From: Rhizobium sp. CIAT894
GTDB lineage: Bacteria; Pseudomonadota; Alphaproteobacteria; Rhizobiales; Rhizobiaceae
Reading direction: 5' to 3'
NCBI RefSeq assembly: GCF_000172795.2
Contig: NZ_CP020947.1
Span: 1,739,001 to 1,803,000, forward strand
DNA: 64,000 nucleotides
Part shown: positions 35,309-44,277 of the stretch, one piece after another
How the letters are laid out: every line of letters starts with the position of its first letter
Position numbering within the stretch: position 1 is the first letter of the stretch
The notes under the pieces: model-generated
Told to the model about the DNA's origin: nothing
The model's database searches: none
Seen by the model: only the letters and a program-made list of their open reading frames with translations
Position numbers and translations under genes: made by a program

Positions 35309-36520
35309 ATGAGTGATACGGCTATGCGAACGAAGGTCGGTGGCGGCGAATTTGCCGTTTTGTGCATCGGAGCATTTCTTCTTTCGATCGCCTATGGCGT
35401 GACCTTTCTGATCCCGGTGCTGGTCGGGCAACGGGGCGGCAACGAGGCGCTCGCCGGCCTGATCATCTCGGCGGCGACGGTCAGCACCGTCATTCTCGTC
35501 ATCCTGTCCGGCCACATCGCCGATGCCATCGGCTCGGCGCGGGCGGTGGCGGTTTCCGGGCTGTTTCTGGCGGCATCTGGGCTGGGATTCGCCATGGTCC
35601 CCGCAGCCGGGCTGAGCCTGATGACTGTCGGTTTCGTCCTTGGCATCGGCTGGGGCACCTTTTATGCGCTTGGGCCTATCCTGGTCGCGGCGATCACCGA
35701 ACCCGAGCATCGGATCCGGTTCTTTGCCCTGCTATCGGGATCGATGATGTCGGGCATCGGCGCCGGACCGATCATTGGCCGCATTGCCACCGGCTGGTCC
35801 ATGCCGATCGAGACGGCCTTCGCCTTTGCATTCTTGTCCAGTCTCGTCGGCGGTGCACTTTACTTTTATCTACATCTGCGGCTGACCAATGCCGGCAAGA
35901 TTTTGCCGCATGTCAACAAGATCTCCTTTGCCGCAGCCCGTCAGGTGATTGCGTCGCCGGCGATCTATTCCATCGCCATGGTCGGAATCGGCGGCGCGAT
36001 TTTCGGCGGGCTTTCCAGCTTTCAGACAAGCTACGCCAAGGCACACGGCTTCGATTATTCGCTGTTCTTTATCGGTTTCATGTCGGCCGCCATCCTGAGC
36101 CGGTTGTTCGTGGCGGGATATGTGGTCAAGAAGGACCCATTCTATTCGCTTCTGGTGCTGACGAGCCTGACGCTGGCATCCATCCTGCTGTTCCTGGTGG
36201 TGACATCAAATCAGCTCGCCTATCTCGCCGCTGCGGCGGTGCTCGGCCTCGGCTATGGGCTGACCTATTCCGTCATCAATGGGCTGGCCGCAAATGAGGC
36301 GCCCAAGGGGCTTATGCCGCAATCGCTTCTCTTGTTCTCGCTGTCCTATTTCATCGGCGTCTTCGGCTTCCCGCTGATCGCCGGCAATCTGATCGTTTCC
36401 TCCGGCATTCAGGCGATGCTCTATGTCTTGCTCCTGCTTGCCGGCCTGAATTCAGCAATCGTCCTGTTTCGTATTGCCCACCGCGCGACAATCGGCAAAA
36501 CGTCCTTCGCGGAGAAATAG
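35309..36520 (+). CDS. Major facilitator superfamily transporter
   Basis: A 403-residue polytopic inner-membrane protein with about 12 hydrophobic helices, from FAVLCIGAFLLSIAYGVTFL to LYVLLLLAGLNSAIVLFRI. The loop between helices 2 and 3 reads GHIADAIGSARAVAVSG, a form of the MFS motif A, and helix 5 has the glycine-rich GSMMSGIGAGPIIGRI. No feature fixes the substrate; drug or metabolite efflux is likely. It is a single gene facing a convergent SDR gene, with a strong hairpin between. Confidence 0.88.
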   Translation: MSDTAMRTKVGGGEFAVLCIGAFLLSIAYGVTFLIPVLVGQRGGNEALAGLIISAATVSTVILVILSGHIADAIGSARAVAVSGLFLAASGLGFAMVPAAGLSLMTVGFVLGIGWGTFYALGPILVAAITEPEHRIRFFALLSGSMMSGIGAGPIIGRIATGWSMPIETAFAFAFLSSLVGGALYFYLHLRLTNAGKILPHVNKISFAAARQVIASPAIYSIAMVGIGGAIFGGLSSFQTSYAKAHGFDYSLFFIGFMSAAILSRLFVAGYVVKKDPFYSLLVLTSLTLASILLFLVVTSNQLAYLAAAAVLGLGYGLTYSVINGLAANEAPKGLMPQSLLLFSLSYFIGVFGFPLIAGNLIVSSGIQAMLYVLLLLAGLNSAIVLFRIAHRATIGKTSFAEK

Positions 36521-36559
36521 GAAGCCTTCGGCGACGGACCGAAGTCGGGAGCAAGATGG

Positions 36560-36591
36560 GGACCCGGGCAAGTTTGGCGTTGCCCGGGTCC
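36560..36591. terminator. Bidirectional hairpin between the MFS and SDR genes
   Basis: A perfect 12-base stem, GGACCCGGGCAA at 36560-36571 with its complement at 36580-36591, closes an 8-base loop. It lies 40 bases after the MFS stop and 8 bases before the SDR stop, so it can serve both transcripts. Confidence 0.65.
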
Positions 36592-36598
36592 GATTTGC

Positions 36599-37375
36599 TC
36601 AGGCGGCGCGGAAGATCTTGGCGCCGGACGGCGCACTTGTCATGCCGCCGTCGACGGTGATCTCGATGCCGGTGACATTGGCGGAATCGTCCGACGCCAG
36701 ATAGAGCGCCGCCTTGGCGATTTCGTCGGCTTCGCTCATGCGGCCGAGCGGGCTCAGACCGCCCATGCGAGCCTCGAGCGCCGACATCGCATCTTCTGTG
36801 GGTGCCATCGGCGACCAGATCGGTGTCTTCGTGCCGCCGGGAGTCACCTGGTTGACGCGGATGCCGCGCGGTGCGAGTTCCGACGCCATATTGCGCGTCA
36901 TCGCGCGCACCGCAGCCTTTGTGGCCGCATAGGCCGACCAGCCGGGAGCGCCGAGCACGGCATGCACCGAGCCGTTGAGGATCACCGAGCCGCTGTCGTT
37001 GAGATGCGGCAGGGCCGATTGCACGGTGAAGAACACTGCCGTCAGATTGGTGCTGATGATCCGATCGAACTGCTCCGGCGACGTGTCGCCGAGCGGTGTC
37101 GCGCCGCCGATGCCGGCATTGGCGAAGACGATGTCGAACTTGCCGACTTTTGCGGCAGCTTCCGCAAAAGCCTTCTCGGTGGCGGCGGCATCGGTGACGT
37201 CGACCTTCAGCGCCAGCACGCCGGCCCCAAGCGCCTTTTCGGCGGCGGCAAGCGTTTCCGGGTTGCGGCCGGTGATCACCACCTTGGCACCCTCATCGAT
37301 GAACACCTTGGCGGTTGCAAGACCGATACCGCTGTTGCCGCCGGTGATCAGGGCGACCTTGTTTCTTAGACGCAT
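36599..37375 (-). CDS. Short-chain dehydrogenase/reductase
   Basis: A 258-residue classical SDR. The cofactor motif is ALITGGNSGIGLATA at residues 8-22, NAG-type motif VFANAGIGG near 85, and the catalytic YAATK near 150 (SAYAATKAAVRAMTRNMASEL), with the family-typical GIRVNQVTPGGTKTP after it. ALITGG followed by an arginine in VVITGRN suggests NADP(H). The substrate is unknown. It is divergent from a TetR gene whose operator-like repeats fill the space between, a common arrangement for aldehyde- or quinone-inducible SDRs. Start 37375 is the family N-terminus. Confidence 0.92.
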   Translation of the reverse strand: MRLRNKVALITGGNSGIGLATAKVFIDEGAKVVITGRNPETLAAAEKALGAGVLALKVDVTDAAATEKAFAEAAAKVGKFDIVFANAGIGGATPLGDTSPEQFDRIISTNLTAVFFTVQSALPHLNDSGSVILNGSVHAVLGAPGWSAYAATKAAVRAMTRNMASELAPRGIRVNQVTPGGTKTPIWSPMAPTEDAMSALEARMGGLSPLGRMSEADEIAKAALYLASDDSANVTGIEITVDGGMTSAPSGAKIFRAA

Positions 37376-37408
37376 GATGCATGCTCCTCTTGGAAATGAC
37401 AACGATCT

Positions 37409-37447
37409 GGATTATGATCGTTATCTATGAGGATTATGATTGTAATC
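37409..37447. promoter_or_regulatory. Candidate TetR operators between SDR and tetR
   Basis: GGATTATGAT occurs twice in direct repeat at 37409-37418 and 37431-37440, 22 bases apart, about two helix turns. The second copy is part of a dyad GGATTA-N6-TAATCC at 37431-37448, and the first of GATTAT-GATC-GTTATC at 37410-37425. Both sit between the divergent starts at 37375 and 37482. Binding by the adjacent TetR protein is inferred. Confidence 0.5.
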
Positions 37448-37481
37448 CATGTAAGTCAAGAGGCAATGCAGGGAGAATCCG

Positions 37482-38057
37482 ATGGGGCGTTCGCAACTGG
37501 AAAAGCAGAAGACGCACGAGAAGATCGTCGAGACCGCATCGAGGCGGCTGCGCGAGGAGGGGCTTGACGGTATCGGCGTCGCCGACCTGATGAAGGAGGC
37601 CGGGCTGACTGTCGGCGGCTTCTACAAGCACTTCGCCTCCCGCGACGATCTCGTCGCCGAGGCAGTCCAGTTCGCCTTCGATTCATGGGGACGCGGGCTT
37701 GAGGCCGAAGGACTGAACCCGGCGGAGATGACCGCGGCCGATATTGCCGATCGCTATGTCAGCGCCTATCATCGCGACAATCCCGGTGAAGGTTGTCCTT
37801 TTGCTGCGCTGACCTCCGATCTATCCCGCAGCGGCGAGAAGGCGAGGGCGATCGCGACGGCCGGGCTCAGGCGTAATTTCGAAGCTTTGGCAAGCAAGGC
37901 TGCGGGAGCGGACGAAGGCGAAAGGCGACGTAAGGCGATCATGGCCTTCGCGATGATGGCGGGCGGCGTCGGCCTTGCCAGGATTTCTGCCGATGAGGAT
38001 CTCTCGGCCGAAATTCTCGCGACGATCCGGGATTTTGTCGCCGACATCGACAAATGA
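37482..38057 (+). CDS. TetR-family repressor
   Basis: A 191-residue regulator. The N-terminal helix-turn-helix is HEKIVETASRRLREEGLDGI followed by the recognition part MKEAGLTVGGFYKHFASRDDL. The C-terminal ligand domain contains GCPFAALTSDLSRSGEKAR with one conserved-type cysteine that is common in the quinone- or aldehyde-responsive branch. The ATG at 37482 is preceded by a GGGAGAAT ribosome-binding site. It is divergent from an SDR gene and probably represses it and itself through the repeats at 37409-37447. Confidence 0.92.
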   Translation: MGRSQLEKQKTHEKIVETASRRLREEGLDGIGVADLMKEAGLTVGGFYKHFASRDDLVAEAVQFAFDSWGRGLEAEGLNPAEMTAADIADRYVSAYHRDNPGEGCPFAALTSDLSRSGEKARAIATAGLRRNFEALASKAAGADEGERRRKAIMAFAMMAGGVGLARISADEDLSAEILATIRDFVADIDK

Positions 38058-38062
38058 CAAAC

Positions 38063-38080
38063 GGCCGGCGAAAGCCGGCC
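38063..38080. terminator. Hairpin between convergent tetR and azoR
   Basis: GGCCGGC at 38063-38069 and GCCGGCC at 38074-38080 form a perfect stem with a stable GAAA tetraloop. It starts six bases after the tetR stop and ends 29 bases before the azoR stop. No strong T run is seen on either side. Confidence 0.5.
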
Positions 38081-38109
38081 GCTGCACGACAGTAGGCGAT
38101 GAGAGCCGA

Positions 38110-38724
38110 TCAGGCAGCCAGCGCGATTTCCTGAACGCGCGACTTGGCGGCGTCGATGGCCTTTTCGGCAGCTTCCGGGCCGAAGGCGAGGCCTTCGACA
38201 TAGATGGTTTCAACATCGGTGATGCCGAGGAAGCCGAAAACCGACTTCAGGTACGGCACGGCATGGTTCAACGGAGCTGCCGGTCCCTGCGAGTAGACGC
38301 CGCCGGAGGTGAGCACGACATAAACCTTTTTGCCGGTCACCAGGCCGACCGGGCCGGTTTCCGTGTACTTGAAGGTCAGGCCGGCGCGGGCGACGTTGTC
38401 GATCCAGGTCTTCAGCGAGGAATAGATGTTGAAGTTGATCAGGCCGGTGCTGATGACGATCGTGTCGGCGGCCAGCAGTTCGTTGACGAGTTCGTCGGAC
38501 GTCTTGATGGCTGCGATTTCTTCGGCGGTGCGGGCTTCCGCCGGCTTGCGGATCGCGCCGGTGAACAGGTCATCGATATGCGGCAGCGGATTGGCGGCGA
38601 GGTCGCGGCGGACGACGACGCTGCCCGGCTTCTGGTTCTTCAGCTTTTCGGCGAGATCGACGGCGATCGGCGTCGAGAGCGATTCGGCACGCGGGCTGGA
38701 CGTCAGAAGAAGGATGGACGACAT
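38110..38724 (-). CDS. azoR: FMN-dependent NADH-azoreductase
   Basis: A 204-residue flavodoxin-like enzyme that reduces azo bonds and quinones with NADH. It starts MSSILLLTSSPRAESLSTPI, which is the FMN phosphate loop, and continues with ISTGLINFNIYSSLKTWIDNVARAGLTF and VVLTSGGVYSQGPAAPLNHAVPYLKSVFGFLG, the typical flavin-ring contacts. The start at 38724 is the family N-terminus. A LysR gene is divergent 139 bases upstream and is the likely regulator. AzoR in bacteria usually protects against quinones and thiol stress. Confidence 0.93.
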   Translation of the reverse strand: MSSILLLTSSPRAESLSTPIAVDLAEKLKNQKPGSVVVRRDLAANPLPHIDDLFTGAIRKPAEARTAEEIAAIKTSDELVNELLAADTIVISTGLINFNIYSSLKTWIDNVARAGLTFKYTETGPVGLVTGKKVYVVLTSGGVYSQGPAAPLNHAVPYLKSVFGFLGITDVETIYVEGLAFGPEAAEKAIDAAKSRVQEIALAA

Positions 38725-38863
38725 GGTGCATTTCCTTTCGAATTGGATTTGACGGCCCGTTGCTGGGAGATGAGCCGCGGTGTCGAGAGGCAAAATAGGT
38801 CTGGCCTGCTATCGAAAAAACGGTGATAATGTCGATCGAAACTATCGATGGAATGGATGGAAG

Positions 38864-39832
38864 ATGCTTCCGAACCCGACTCTGGATCAATTGCAGGTAT
38901 TTCTGACCGTTGCCGAGACCGGCAGCTTTTCGGCCGCGTCACGGGCGCTGAACCGCGCCCAGTCGGTCGTCAGCTATACGATCGCCAATCTGGAGGCCCA
39001 GCTTGAAATGCCGCTTTTCGAGCGCTCCGGCGCTCGCCAGCCGAAGCTGACGGATGCGGGCAAGGCGATGCTGGAGGATGCGCGGCGAATCCTTGGTGAC
39101 CTGCAGGTCATGCGGGCGCGCGTCAAGAGCCTGAGGGAGGGCCTCGAAGCCGAGGTTTCCGTCGCCATCAGCGTCATGGTGCCATCGCGGGCCGTCGTGG
39201 ACGTGCTGCACGAATTCCGCGAAAGATTTCCATCCGTTGCGTTGAACCTCAATGTTGGCGAGCTCGGCGTGGTGATGGACCTCGTCCTCAGCGGCAAGGT
39301 GACGATCGGGATTGGCGGCGCAGTCCTCAGGCAGGACGATTCCGTCGTCACCGAGCGGATCGGCCATTCCTTCATGTTGCCCGTTGCCGCGCCCAACCAT
39401 CCGCTTGCCCAAATAGACCGGCCGCTAACGCTTGGCGACGTGCGCGAAGAAGTGCAGCTCGTTGTCACCGACGCGTCGGGCCGGACGAAGGGGCGGGATT
39501 TCAATGTTCTGTCCTACAAGACGTGGCGCGTCAGCGATATTGCGATGAAGCACCAGCTTATTAAAGCCGGCCTTGGCTGGGGCGGCCTTCCTGCATCCAT
39601 CATCCATGACGATCTGCGCAGCGGCGCGCTCATCCATCTCGATCTGGATGCCTATGAACAGGGCGAGTATGCCATCTATTCGATGCGACAGCTCGCCAAC
39701 CCGCCCGGACCGGCCGCCAGCTGGATGATCGACGCCTTCCGCACACGGCTTTCCCATTGCCCGAACCAGGCCGATTTCCATGCCGAGATGGCGGAACTGC
39801 GTGACACCGCACCGCCGCTCGCGGCCGAATGA
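38864..39832 (+). CDS. LysR-family regulator divergent from azoR
   Basis: A 322-residue regulator: winged helix at residues 5-65 (LDQLQVFLTVAETGSFSAAS, AQSVVSYTIANLEAQLEMPL) and an effector domain from about 90. The ATG at 38864 follows the AAGATG context of a weak site; a longer frame reaching 38780 overlaps the azoR 5' region and is unlikely. The space to azoR contains ATCGATCGAAACTATCGAT, an interrupted dyad that could be its binding site. It probably activates azoR in response to an aromatic or quinone compound (inference). Confidence 0.9.
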   Translation: MLPNPTLDQLQVFLTVAETGSFSAASRALNRAQSVVSYTIANLEAQLEMPLFERSGARQPKLTDAGKAMLEDARRILGDLQVMRARVKSLREGLEAEVSVAISVMVPSRAVVDVLHEFRERFPSVALNLNVGELGVVMDLVLSGKVTIGIGGAVLRQDDSVVTERIGHSFMLPVAAPNHPLAQIDRPLTLGDVREEVQLVVTDASGRTKGRDFNVLSYKTWRVSDIAMKHQLIKAGLGWGGLPASIIHDDLRSGALIHLDLDAYEQGEYAIYSMRQLANPPGPAASWMIDAFRTRLSHCPNQADFHAEMAELRDTAPPLAAE

Positions 39833-39868
39833 GGAAGGCGCGGGGGCGCCTTCCTCGAAATTTTCTTC
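39831..39868. terminator. Hairpin starting in the LysR stop codon
   Basis: GAGGAAGGCGC at 39831-39841 pairs perfectly with 39846-39856 over a GGGG loop, followed by AAATTTTCTT. The stem begins inside the TGA of the LysR gene and ends 15 bases from the convergent cpdB stop. It is a good intrinsic terminator for the plus strand. Confidence 0.7.
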
Positions 39869-39871
39869 CGG

Positions 39872-41860
39872 TTAGAGAACCAGCCTGAACTTCGAGAAGC
39901 CGTCGGCGCCGTCGCCGGCATCCTCGATCTTGACGCTCTTGACTGCCGAGAGGAACTGCTTTGCCTTCGGGCCGCTTTCGAAGGTCGCCGTCGTGCCCGG
40001 CAGCGGCTTGAAGGTCCAGTTCGCATCGGCCGACGGATTGATCGTGCCCTGGTCGTGGACATAGCGGACGATGACGTCACGGTTGGTATCTGGCGCCTGG
40101 AAGATCACCTTGTCGGCGGCGATCTCCGGGAAACTGCCGCCGCCGCCGGCGCGGTAATTGTTGGTGACGACGACGAATTTCTGGGCCGGATCGATCGGCT
40201 TGCCGTCGAAGGCGAGGTTCTGGATGCGGTTGGCATCCGGATTGATCGCCTTGCCTGAGGAATCATATTTCGGCGGCTGCGACAGGTCGATCTGGTAGGT
40301 CACGCCGTCGATGACGTCGAAATTGTAGGATGGGAAGTCGCTGTTGAGCAGCGGCGCATCCTTCGAGCCGGCCTCGATGTGATTGAACATGCCGGCCGAC
40401 ATTTCCAGCCAGTTCTTCACCTGTGCACCGGTGATCGCAACAGCTTGCACCGTGTTCGGATAGAGATAGAGGTCGGCGACGTTCTTGATGGCGATGTCAC
40501 CGGCCGGAACGTCGGTATAGTAGTCGGCGCCGCCGCGGCCGCCGGCCTTGAAGGGTGCCGCCGCCGACAGCACCGGCAGATCCTTGAACGCGGTATCGGC
40601 GAGCATCTGCTTGATGTACCAGGTCTGGGCCTGGCTGACGACCTGCACGGAGGGATCGTCGGCGACGAGCGCGAAGTAGGAATAGAGCGGTGCTGAGGTC
40701 TTGCCGACGGGCGTGCGGACATAGGTGAGTGTCGCCTCGTGTTCGGCCTTTGCCGCCTCGACCACTTCCTTCTTGTCGGCGTAGTCGGCAACCACCTTCT
40801 TCTTGTCGTCACGATGGTAGATCGGCCGTGCTTCCGAGGTGAAATCGACGATCTTCCAGCTGTTGCCGTCCTTTTCGAGCAGCAGGTCGATGAGGCCAAG
40901 ATGCGAACCCCAGAAGCCGGCCATGACGGCGGGTTTGCCATGCAGCGTGCCCTTGACGGGATCGGCATTGGCGATGCCGTCCCAGCTCTTCGGGCCGGGG
41001 AAGACGAGATGCTGATGGCCGGTGAAGATCGCATCGATCCCTTCGACGGCGGCGAGATGCAGCGAGGCGTTTTCCATCTTTTCGGACGGCGCAGCTCCGT
41101 CGATGCCGGAATGGGAGAGCGCGATGACGATATCGGCGCCGGCTTCCTTCATCGCCGGAACCCAGGCCTTGGCAGCCTCGACGATGTCGCGCGTCTGCGC
41201 CTTGCCTTCGAGGTTCTTGATATCCCAGAGCATGATCTGCGGCGGCACGAAACCAATGAAGCCGATCTTGACTGGGCTCTCATTGCCGGCGCCGTCCTTG
41301 ATCTGCTTTTCCACGATGACGTAGGGCTTGAAGAAGAGCTCGTCCTGCTTCGGGTTCGAAGCAAGCTGGCCTTTGGTCAGGTTGGCGCAGACGAAGGGGA
41401 AGTTCGCGCCGGACAGGACCTTGAACATGAAGTCGAGGCCGTAGTTGAATTCGTGATTCCCGAGCGTTCCCACCGTATAGCCGAGCGTGTTCATCGCCTT
41501 GATCACGGGATGGACGTCGCCGTCCTTCATGCCGTGCTGATAGGCCATGTAGTCGCCCATCGGATTGCCCTGCAGCACGTCGCCGTTGTCGATCAGCAGC
41601 GAATTGACGGCCTCGGCGCGGATATTGTCGATGATCGTCCCGGTGCGGGAAAGACCCATCGTGTCGTTCGGCTTGTCGGCATAATAGTCATAGGGAAAGA
41701 CGTTGACGTGAATATCCGTCGTTTCCATCAGCCGGAGATGCGCCTGGTTGGCGCTGGCGCGCGCGCTGAAAGGGTGCAGCAGCACCAGGGCGGAAGTGGC
41801 GGCAAGCCCGCCGAGCAGAGAACGGCGGCTCATGACGCCAACGTCGAAAATGGAAGACAT
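39872..41860 (-). CDS. cpdB: 2',3'-cyclic-nucleotide 2'-phosphodiesterase/3'-nucleotidase, exported
   Basis: A 662-residue periplasmic nucleotidase. The N-terminus MSRRSLLGGLAATSALVLLH is a Tat-type signal; translation may start at residue 1 or 10. Metallophosphatase motifs follow in order: ETTDIHVNVFPYDYY, LLIDNGDVLQGNPMGDY, TLGNHEFNYGLDF, VIALSHSGIDG and AIFTGHQHLVFPG. A C-terminal nucleotide-binding domain from about residue 400 has YNFDVIDGVTYQIDLS. It hydrolyses 2',3'-cyclic nucleotides to nucleosides for phosphate and purine scavenging. E. coli CpdB has a Sec signal, so the Tat-like signal here is a lineage difference worth noting. Confidence 0.94.
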   Translation of the reverse strand: MSSIFDVGVMSRRSLLGGLAATSALVLLHPFSARASANQAHLRLMETTDIHVNVFPYDYYADKPNDTMGLSRTGTIIDNIRAEAVNSLLIDNGDVLQGNPMGDYMAYQHGMKDGDVHPVIKAMNTLGYTVGTLGNHEFNYGLDFMFKVLSGANFPFVCANLTKGQLASNPKQDELFFKPYVIVEKQIKDGAGNESPVKIGFIGFVPPQIMLWDIKNLEGKAQTRDIVEAAKAWVPAMKEAGADIVIALSHSGIDGAAPSEKMENASLHLAAVEGIDAIFTGHQHLVFPGPKSWDGIANADPVKGTLHGKPAVMAGFWGSHLGLIDLLLEKDGNSWKIVDFTSEARPIYHRDDKKKVVADYADKKEVVEAAKAEHEATLTYVRTPVGKTSAPLYSYFALVADDPSVQVVSQAQTWYIKQMLADTAFKDLPVLSAAAPFKAGGRGGADYYTDVPAGDIAIKNVADLYLYPNTVQAVAITGAQVKNWLEMSAGMFNHIEAGSKDAPLLNSDFPSYNFDVIDGVTYQIDLSQPPKYDSSGKAINPDANRIQNLAFDGKPIDPAQKFVVVTNNYRAGGGGSFPEIAADKVIFQAPDTNRDVIVRYVHDQGTINPSADANWTFKPLPGTTATFESGPKAKQFLSAVKSVKIEDAGDGADGFSKFRLVL

Positions 41861-42231
41861 GTGAACTCTCCTTCAAAAAACATCGTCCGGCCCGTCAGAA
41901 TTAGGACGATTTGGCGAGGAGTACACTGCGAAAATGACAGGACGGCAAACAATCAGCGGCAACGGCGCAATGGTTTTAATTGCAATCTATGGTGGAGTCT
42001 TCCGGTTGCCCCTCGCGGAGGGGCGGGCAAAGTCGTCATTGCCAACGATTAAAGATTTCAGGCGCATCGCGTCCAGGCTGGTCGACAAGACGCAGGCGCT
42101 TTACGGCAATGTGGAGAAGCCGCTGGCGACGACGAAAAGTCTTCAGGCTCCATCGCCTGCGGGCGGCACCCCACGCCAACCGCAGTTCCTGGACGATTTC
42201 AGCCGCTCCTCGGCGCAGAAGCGGTACGGCC
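41861..42231. other. Intergenic region upstream of cpdB
   Basis: About 370 bases. One heptamer CTGTCAT, half of a Pho box, occurs on the minus strand at 41940-41934, but no second half follows at the right spacing. A plus-strand frame from 41934 crosses into the antisense of the PilZ gene and shows no family resemblance. Nothing else is recognised. Confidence 0.45.
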
Positions 42232-42633
42232 TTACGATTTCAGCGTCGGCGTTGCCGAATGGGGTGGGCGGTCGCCGCTGGTCGCGGCTCTCAGCTGGCG
42301 CACAGCCAGCACCGGCCGTATTTCCTTATGGAAAAAGCGGAAATAGGAGGAGACCTGTGCCCGGGCATTCGAATTCACATCGAACTGCACGCCGATACGG
42401 CCATTGTGCTTCCAGCGGATGATGCCTTCGAGCAGTCCGATATTTTCGGCTTCGATGCGCACCTTGCTGCCGGAGGCGGCGTGGAGCGGCGTCTTCGTCT
42501 CCAGAGCGGCGCCGGTCACCGACAGGTTGAGAATGCGGACATCTATTTCGCTGTTCAGATATTTGACGCTGCCGAAGACACGGCAGTTCTGCCGATCGGC
42601 CTTCCGCGCCGTGATTTTCAAGTTGCGGGTCAT
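42232..42633 (-). CDS. PilZ-domain protein (probable cyclic di-GMP receptor)
   Basis: A 133-residue protein with a single PilZ domain at about 8-110. Both cyclic-di-GMP-binding motifs are present: RQNCR (RxxxR) at residues 14-18 and NLSVTG ([D/N]xSxxG) near 36-41. The C-terminal 25 residues are low-complexity. No output domain is attached, so it would work by binding another protein. It is a single gene on the minus strand. A membrane-bound GGDEF enzyme is encoded 8 kb away in this window. Confidence 0.88.
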   Translation of the reverse strand: MTRNLKITARKADRQNCRVFGSVKYLNSEIDVRILNLSVTGAALETKTPLHAASGSKVRIEAENIGLLEGIIRWKHNGRIGVQFDVNSNARAQVSSYFRFFHKEIRPVLAVRQLRAATSGDRPPHSATPTLKS

Positions 42634-42804
42634 ACTGTCTCCCTTGGATACAGGAGGGGAACATAGCGTCCGAAAATTGAAATGGTTTTAGTGGCTTGGC
42701 TAAAATTGCACTGAAACGATCATATGAGCGATTCAGCATTTTCTAGATCTGTTTCACGCGCCGGCGTGATAAGCAAACCGTTGCACTCGCCATCCCACAT
42801 TCAT

Positions 42805-43536
42805 TCAGGGCAGGCTCAGCTTCGCCATGCGCCCGCCATCGATGGTCCAGACTTGGCCGGTGACAAAGCCGGCTTCCGGTGAGGCAAGCCAGGCGACCAG
42901 CGCCGCCACTTCTTCCGGCCTTCCTGTCCGTCCGATCGGATGGATGCGGCCGATCTCTCGGCGGAAGGCCTGCGGATCCGGCATGCTCTCGATGAAATCC
43001 ACGTTGAGGTCGGTATCGATCCAGCCTGGGGCAACCGCATTGCAGCGGATGCCCTCGGCTCCGTGATCGATCGCGATTGCCCGCGTCAGGCCGTGAAGAC
43101 CGGCCTTGGACGCACAATAGGCCGCATGTTTCGGGTTCGATCCCAGACCCTCGATCGAGCCGATATTGACGATGGTGCCCGTCGACGCTCTGAGATGCGG
43201 CAGGGCGGCCTTGATCAGCATGAAGGGCGTGGTGAGATTGACGGCGATGTTCCGCTCCCAATCCACCAGCGTCATGTCCTCGGTGAGCGCTTCCTGCATC
43301 ATGCCCGCATTGTTGACGAGCACATCGAGCCGCCCGGCATCTGTGACCACCCGTTCAACCGCCCGGCCCGCCGAGGCGGGATCGGCGAAATCGACCGGAA
43401 AACTCGCAAATTCCTGGTCTTCGCCACGCTGGGCGGTAAAGACCTGCGCACCCTCATTTCGCAATCTCCGGGCAATCGCCTGACCGATGCCGGAACGGCC
43501 ACCGGTGACCAGCGCAACCTTTCCTTCGAAACGCAT
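42805..43536 (-). CDS. Short-chain dehydrogenase/reductase, distal gene of a TetR-SDR-SDR operon
   Basis: A 243-residue classical [24 protein letters not shown] for the cofactor, [10 protein letters not shown] near residue 75, and [20 protein letters not shown] with the catalytic tyrosine and lysine near 145. The start at 43536 overlaps the stop of the upstream SDR gene by one base (TGATG), so the pair is translationally coupled. The substrate is unknown; paired SDRs behind a TetR gene often act on successive alcohol or sugar intermediates. Confidence 0.92.
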   Translation of the reverse strand: MRFEGKVALVTGGRSGIGQAIARRLRNEGAQVFTAQRGEDQEFASFPVDFADPASAGRAVERVVTDAGRLDVLVNNAGMMQEALTEDMTLVDWERNIAVNLTTPFMLIKAALPHLRASTGTIVNIGSIEGLGSNPKHAAYCASKAGLHGLTRAIAIDHGAEGIRCNAVAPGWIDTDLNVDFIESMPDPQAFRREIGRIHPIGRTGRPEEVAALVAWLASPEAGFVTGQVWTIDGGRMAKLSLP

Positions 43537-44267
43537 CAGCCCACCGCCTTTCCGCCGTTCACCTCGACCAGCGTGCCGCACAGGTAGCGGGCAGCGTCCG
43601 ACGCGAGGAAGAGCACGACATCGGCAATATCCTCCGGCTCGGCGATGCGGCCAAGCGGTACGGTCTTGCCAAGTTCGGCAACCGCCGTATCCGGATCGAA
43701 GCCGCGCTTGATGAAGCCTGTGCGCAGCATCGGCGTGTTGACTTCATTCGGGCAGACCGCATTGATGCGGATGTTCTGGTGGGCATGGTCCATGCCCATG
43801 CATTGTGTCAGCGAGGCAATGGCCGCCTTGGTCATGCAGTAGACGGCATGGTTGGGACCGGGGCGCAGGCCCCAGCAGGACGCCGTGTTGACGATCGCGC
43901 CACCGCCTCCGGCCGCCAGAAGCGGGATCGCCGCACGGCTGATCCGAAACGGCGCCAGCATGTTGACCCCCACGGAGAGGTCCCAATCGGCGTCCGTGGT
44001 TTCGGTCACCTTTCCACGGGTGATGACGCCGGCATTGTTGACGACGACGTCGAGACCACCGAGCGCCTCGAAGGCGGCCTGTGGCAACCCGTCGGCATAG
44101 GCCGCCGCGAGAAGGTCGCCGGGCAGACGAGCTTCGGCCTCGATACCTGAAACATCGCGGTCGGCCACCGCCACGCGCGCTCCCTCGGCGCGAAGCTGGC
44201 GCACGATGGCCGCACCGATACCGCCGGCAGCACCTGTTACAAGGACTTTCTTTTCGGAAAATCTCAT
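43536..44267 (-). CDS. Short-chain dehydrogenase/reductase, middle gene of the operon
   Basis: A 243-residue classical SDR with [20 protein letters not shown] at residues 7-26, [12 protein letters not shown] near 78, the catalytic [20 protein letters not shown] near 143 and [15 protein letters not shown] after it. An aspartate after the second strand (VAVADRD) suggests NAD(H). The start at 44267 is 10 bases after the TetR stop, and the stop overlaps the next SDR start. The CPNEVNTPM variant resembles ketogluconate or galactonate-type dehydrogenases, but that is not certain. Confidence 0.92.
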   Translation of the reverse strand: MRFSEKKVLVTGAAGGIGAAIVRQLRAEGARVAVADRDVSGIEAEARLPGDLLAAAYADGLPQAAFEALGGLDVVVNNAGVITRGKVTETTDADWDLSVGVNMLAPFRISRAAIPLLAAGGGGAIVNTASCWGLRPGPNHAVYCMTKAAIASLTQCMGMDHAHQNIRINAVCPNEVNTPMLRTGFIKRGFDPDTAVAELGKTVPLGRIAEPEDIADVVLFLASDAARYLCGTLVEVNGGKAVG

Positions 44268-44277
44268 TTCGATCACC

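Noticed and set aside
41934..41951. Pho box before cpdB
   Set aside because: One exact half CTGTCAT is present on the minus strand, but the expected second half 11 bases further is not.
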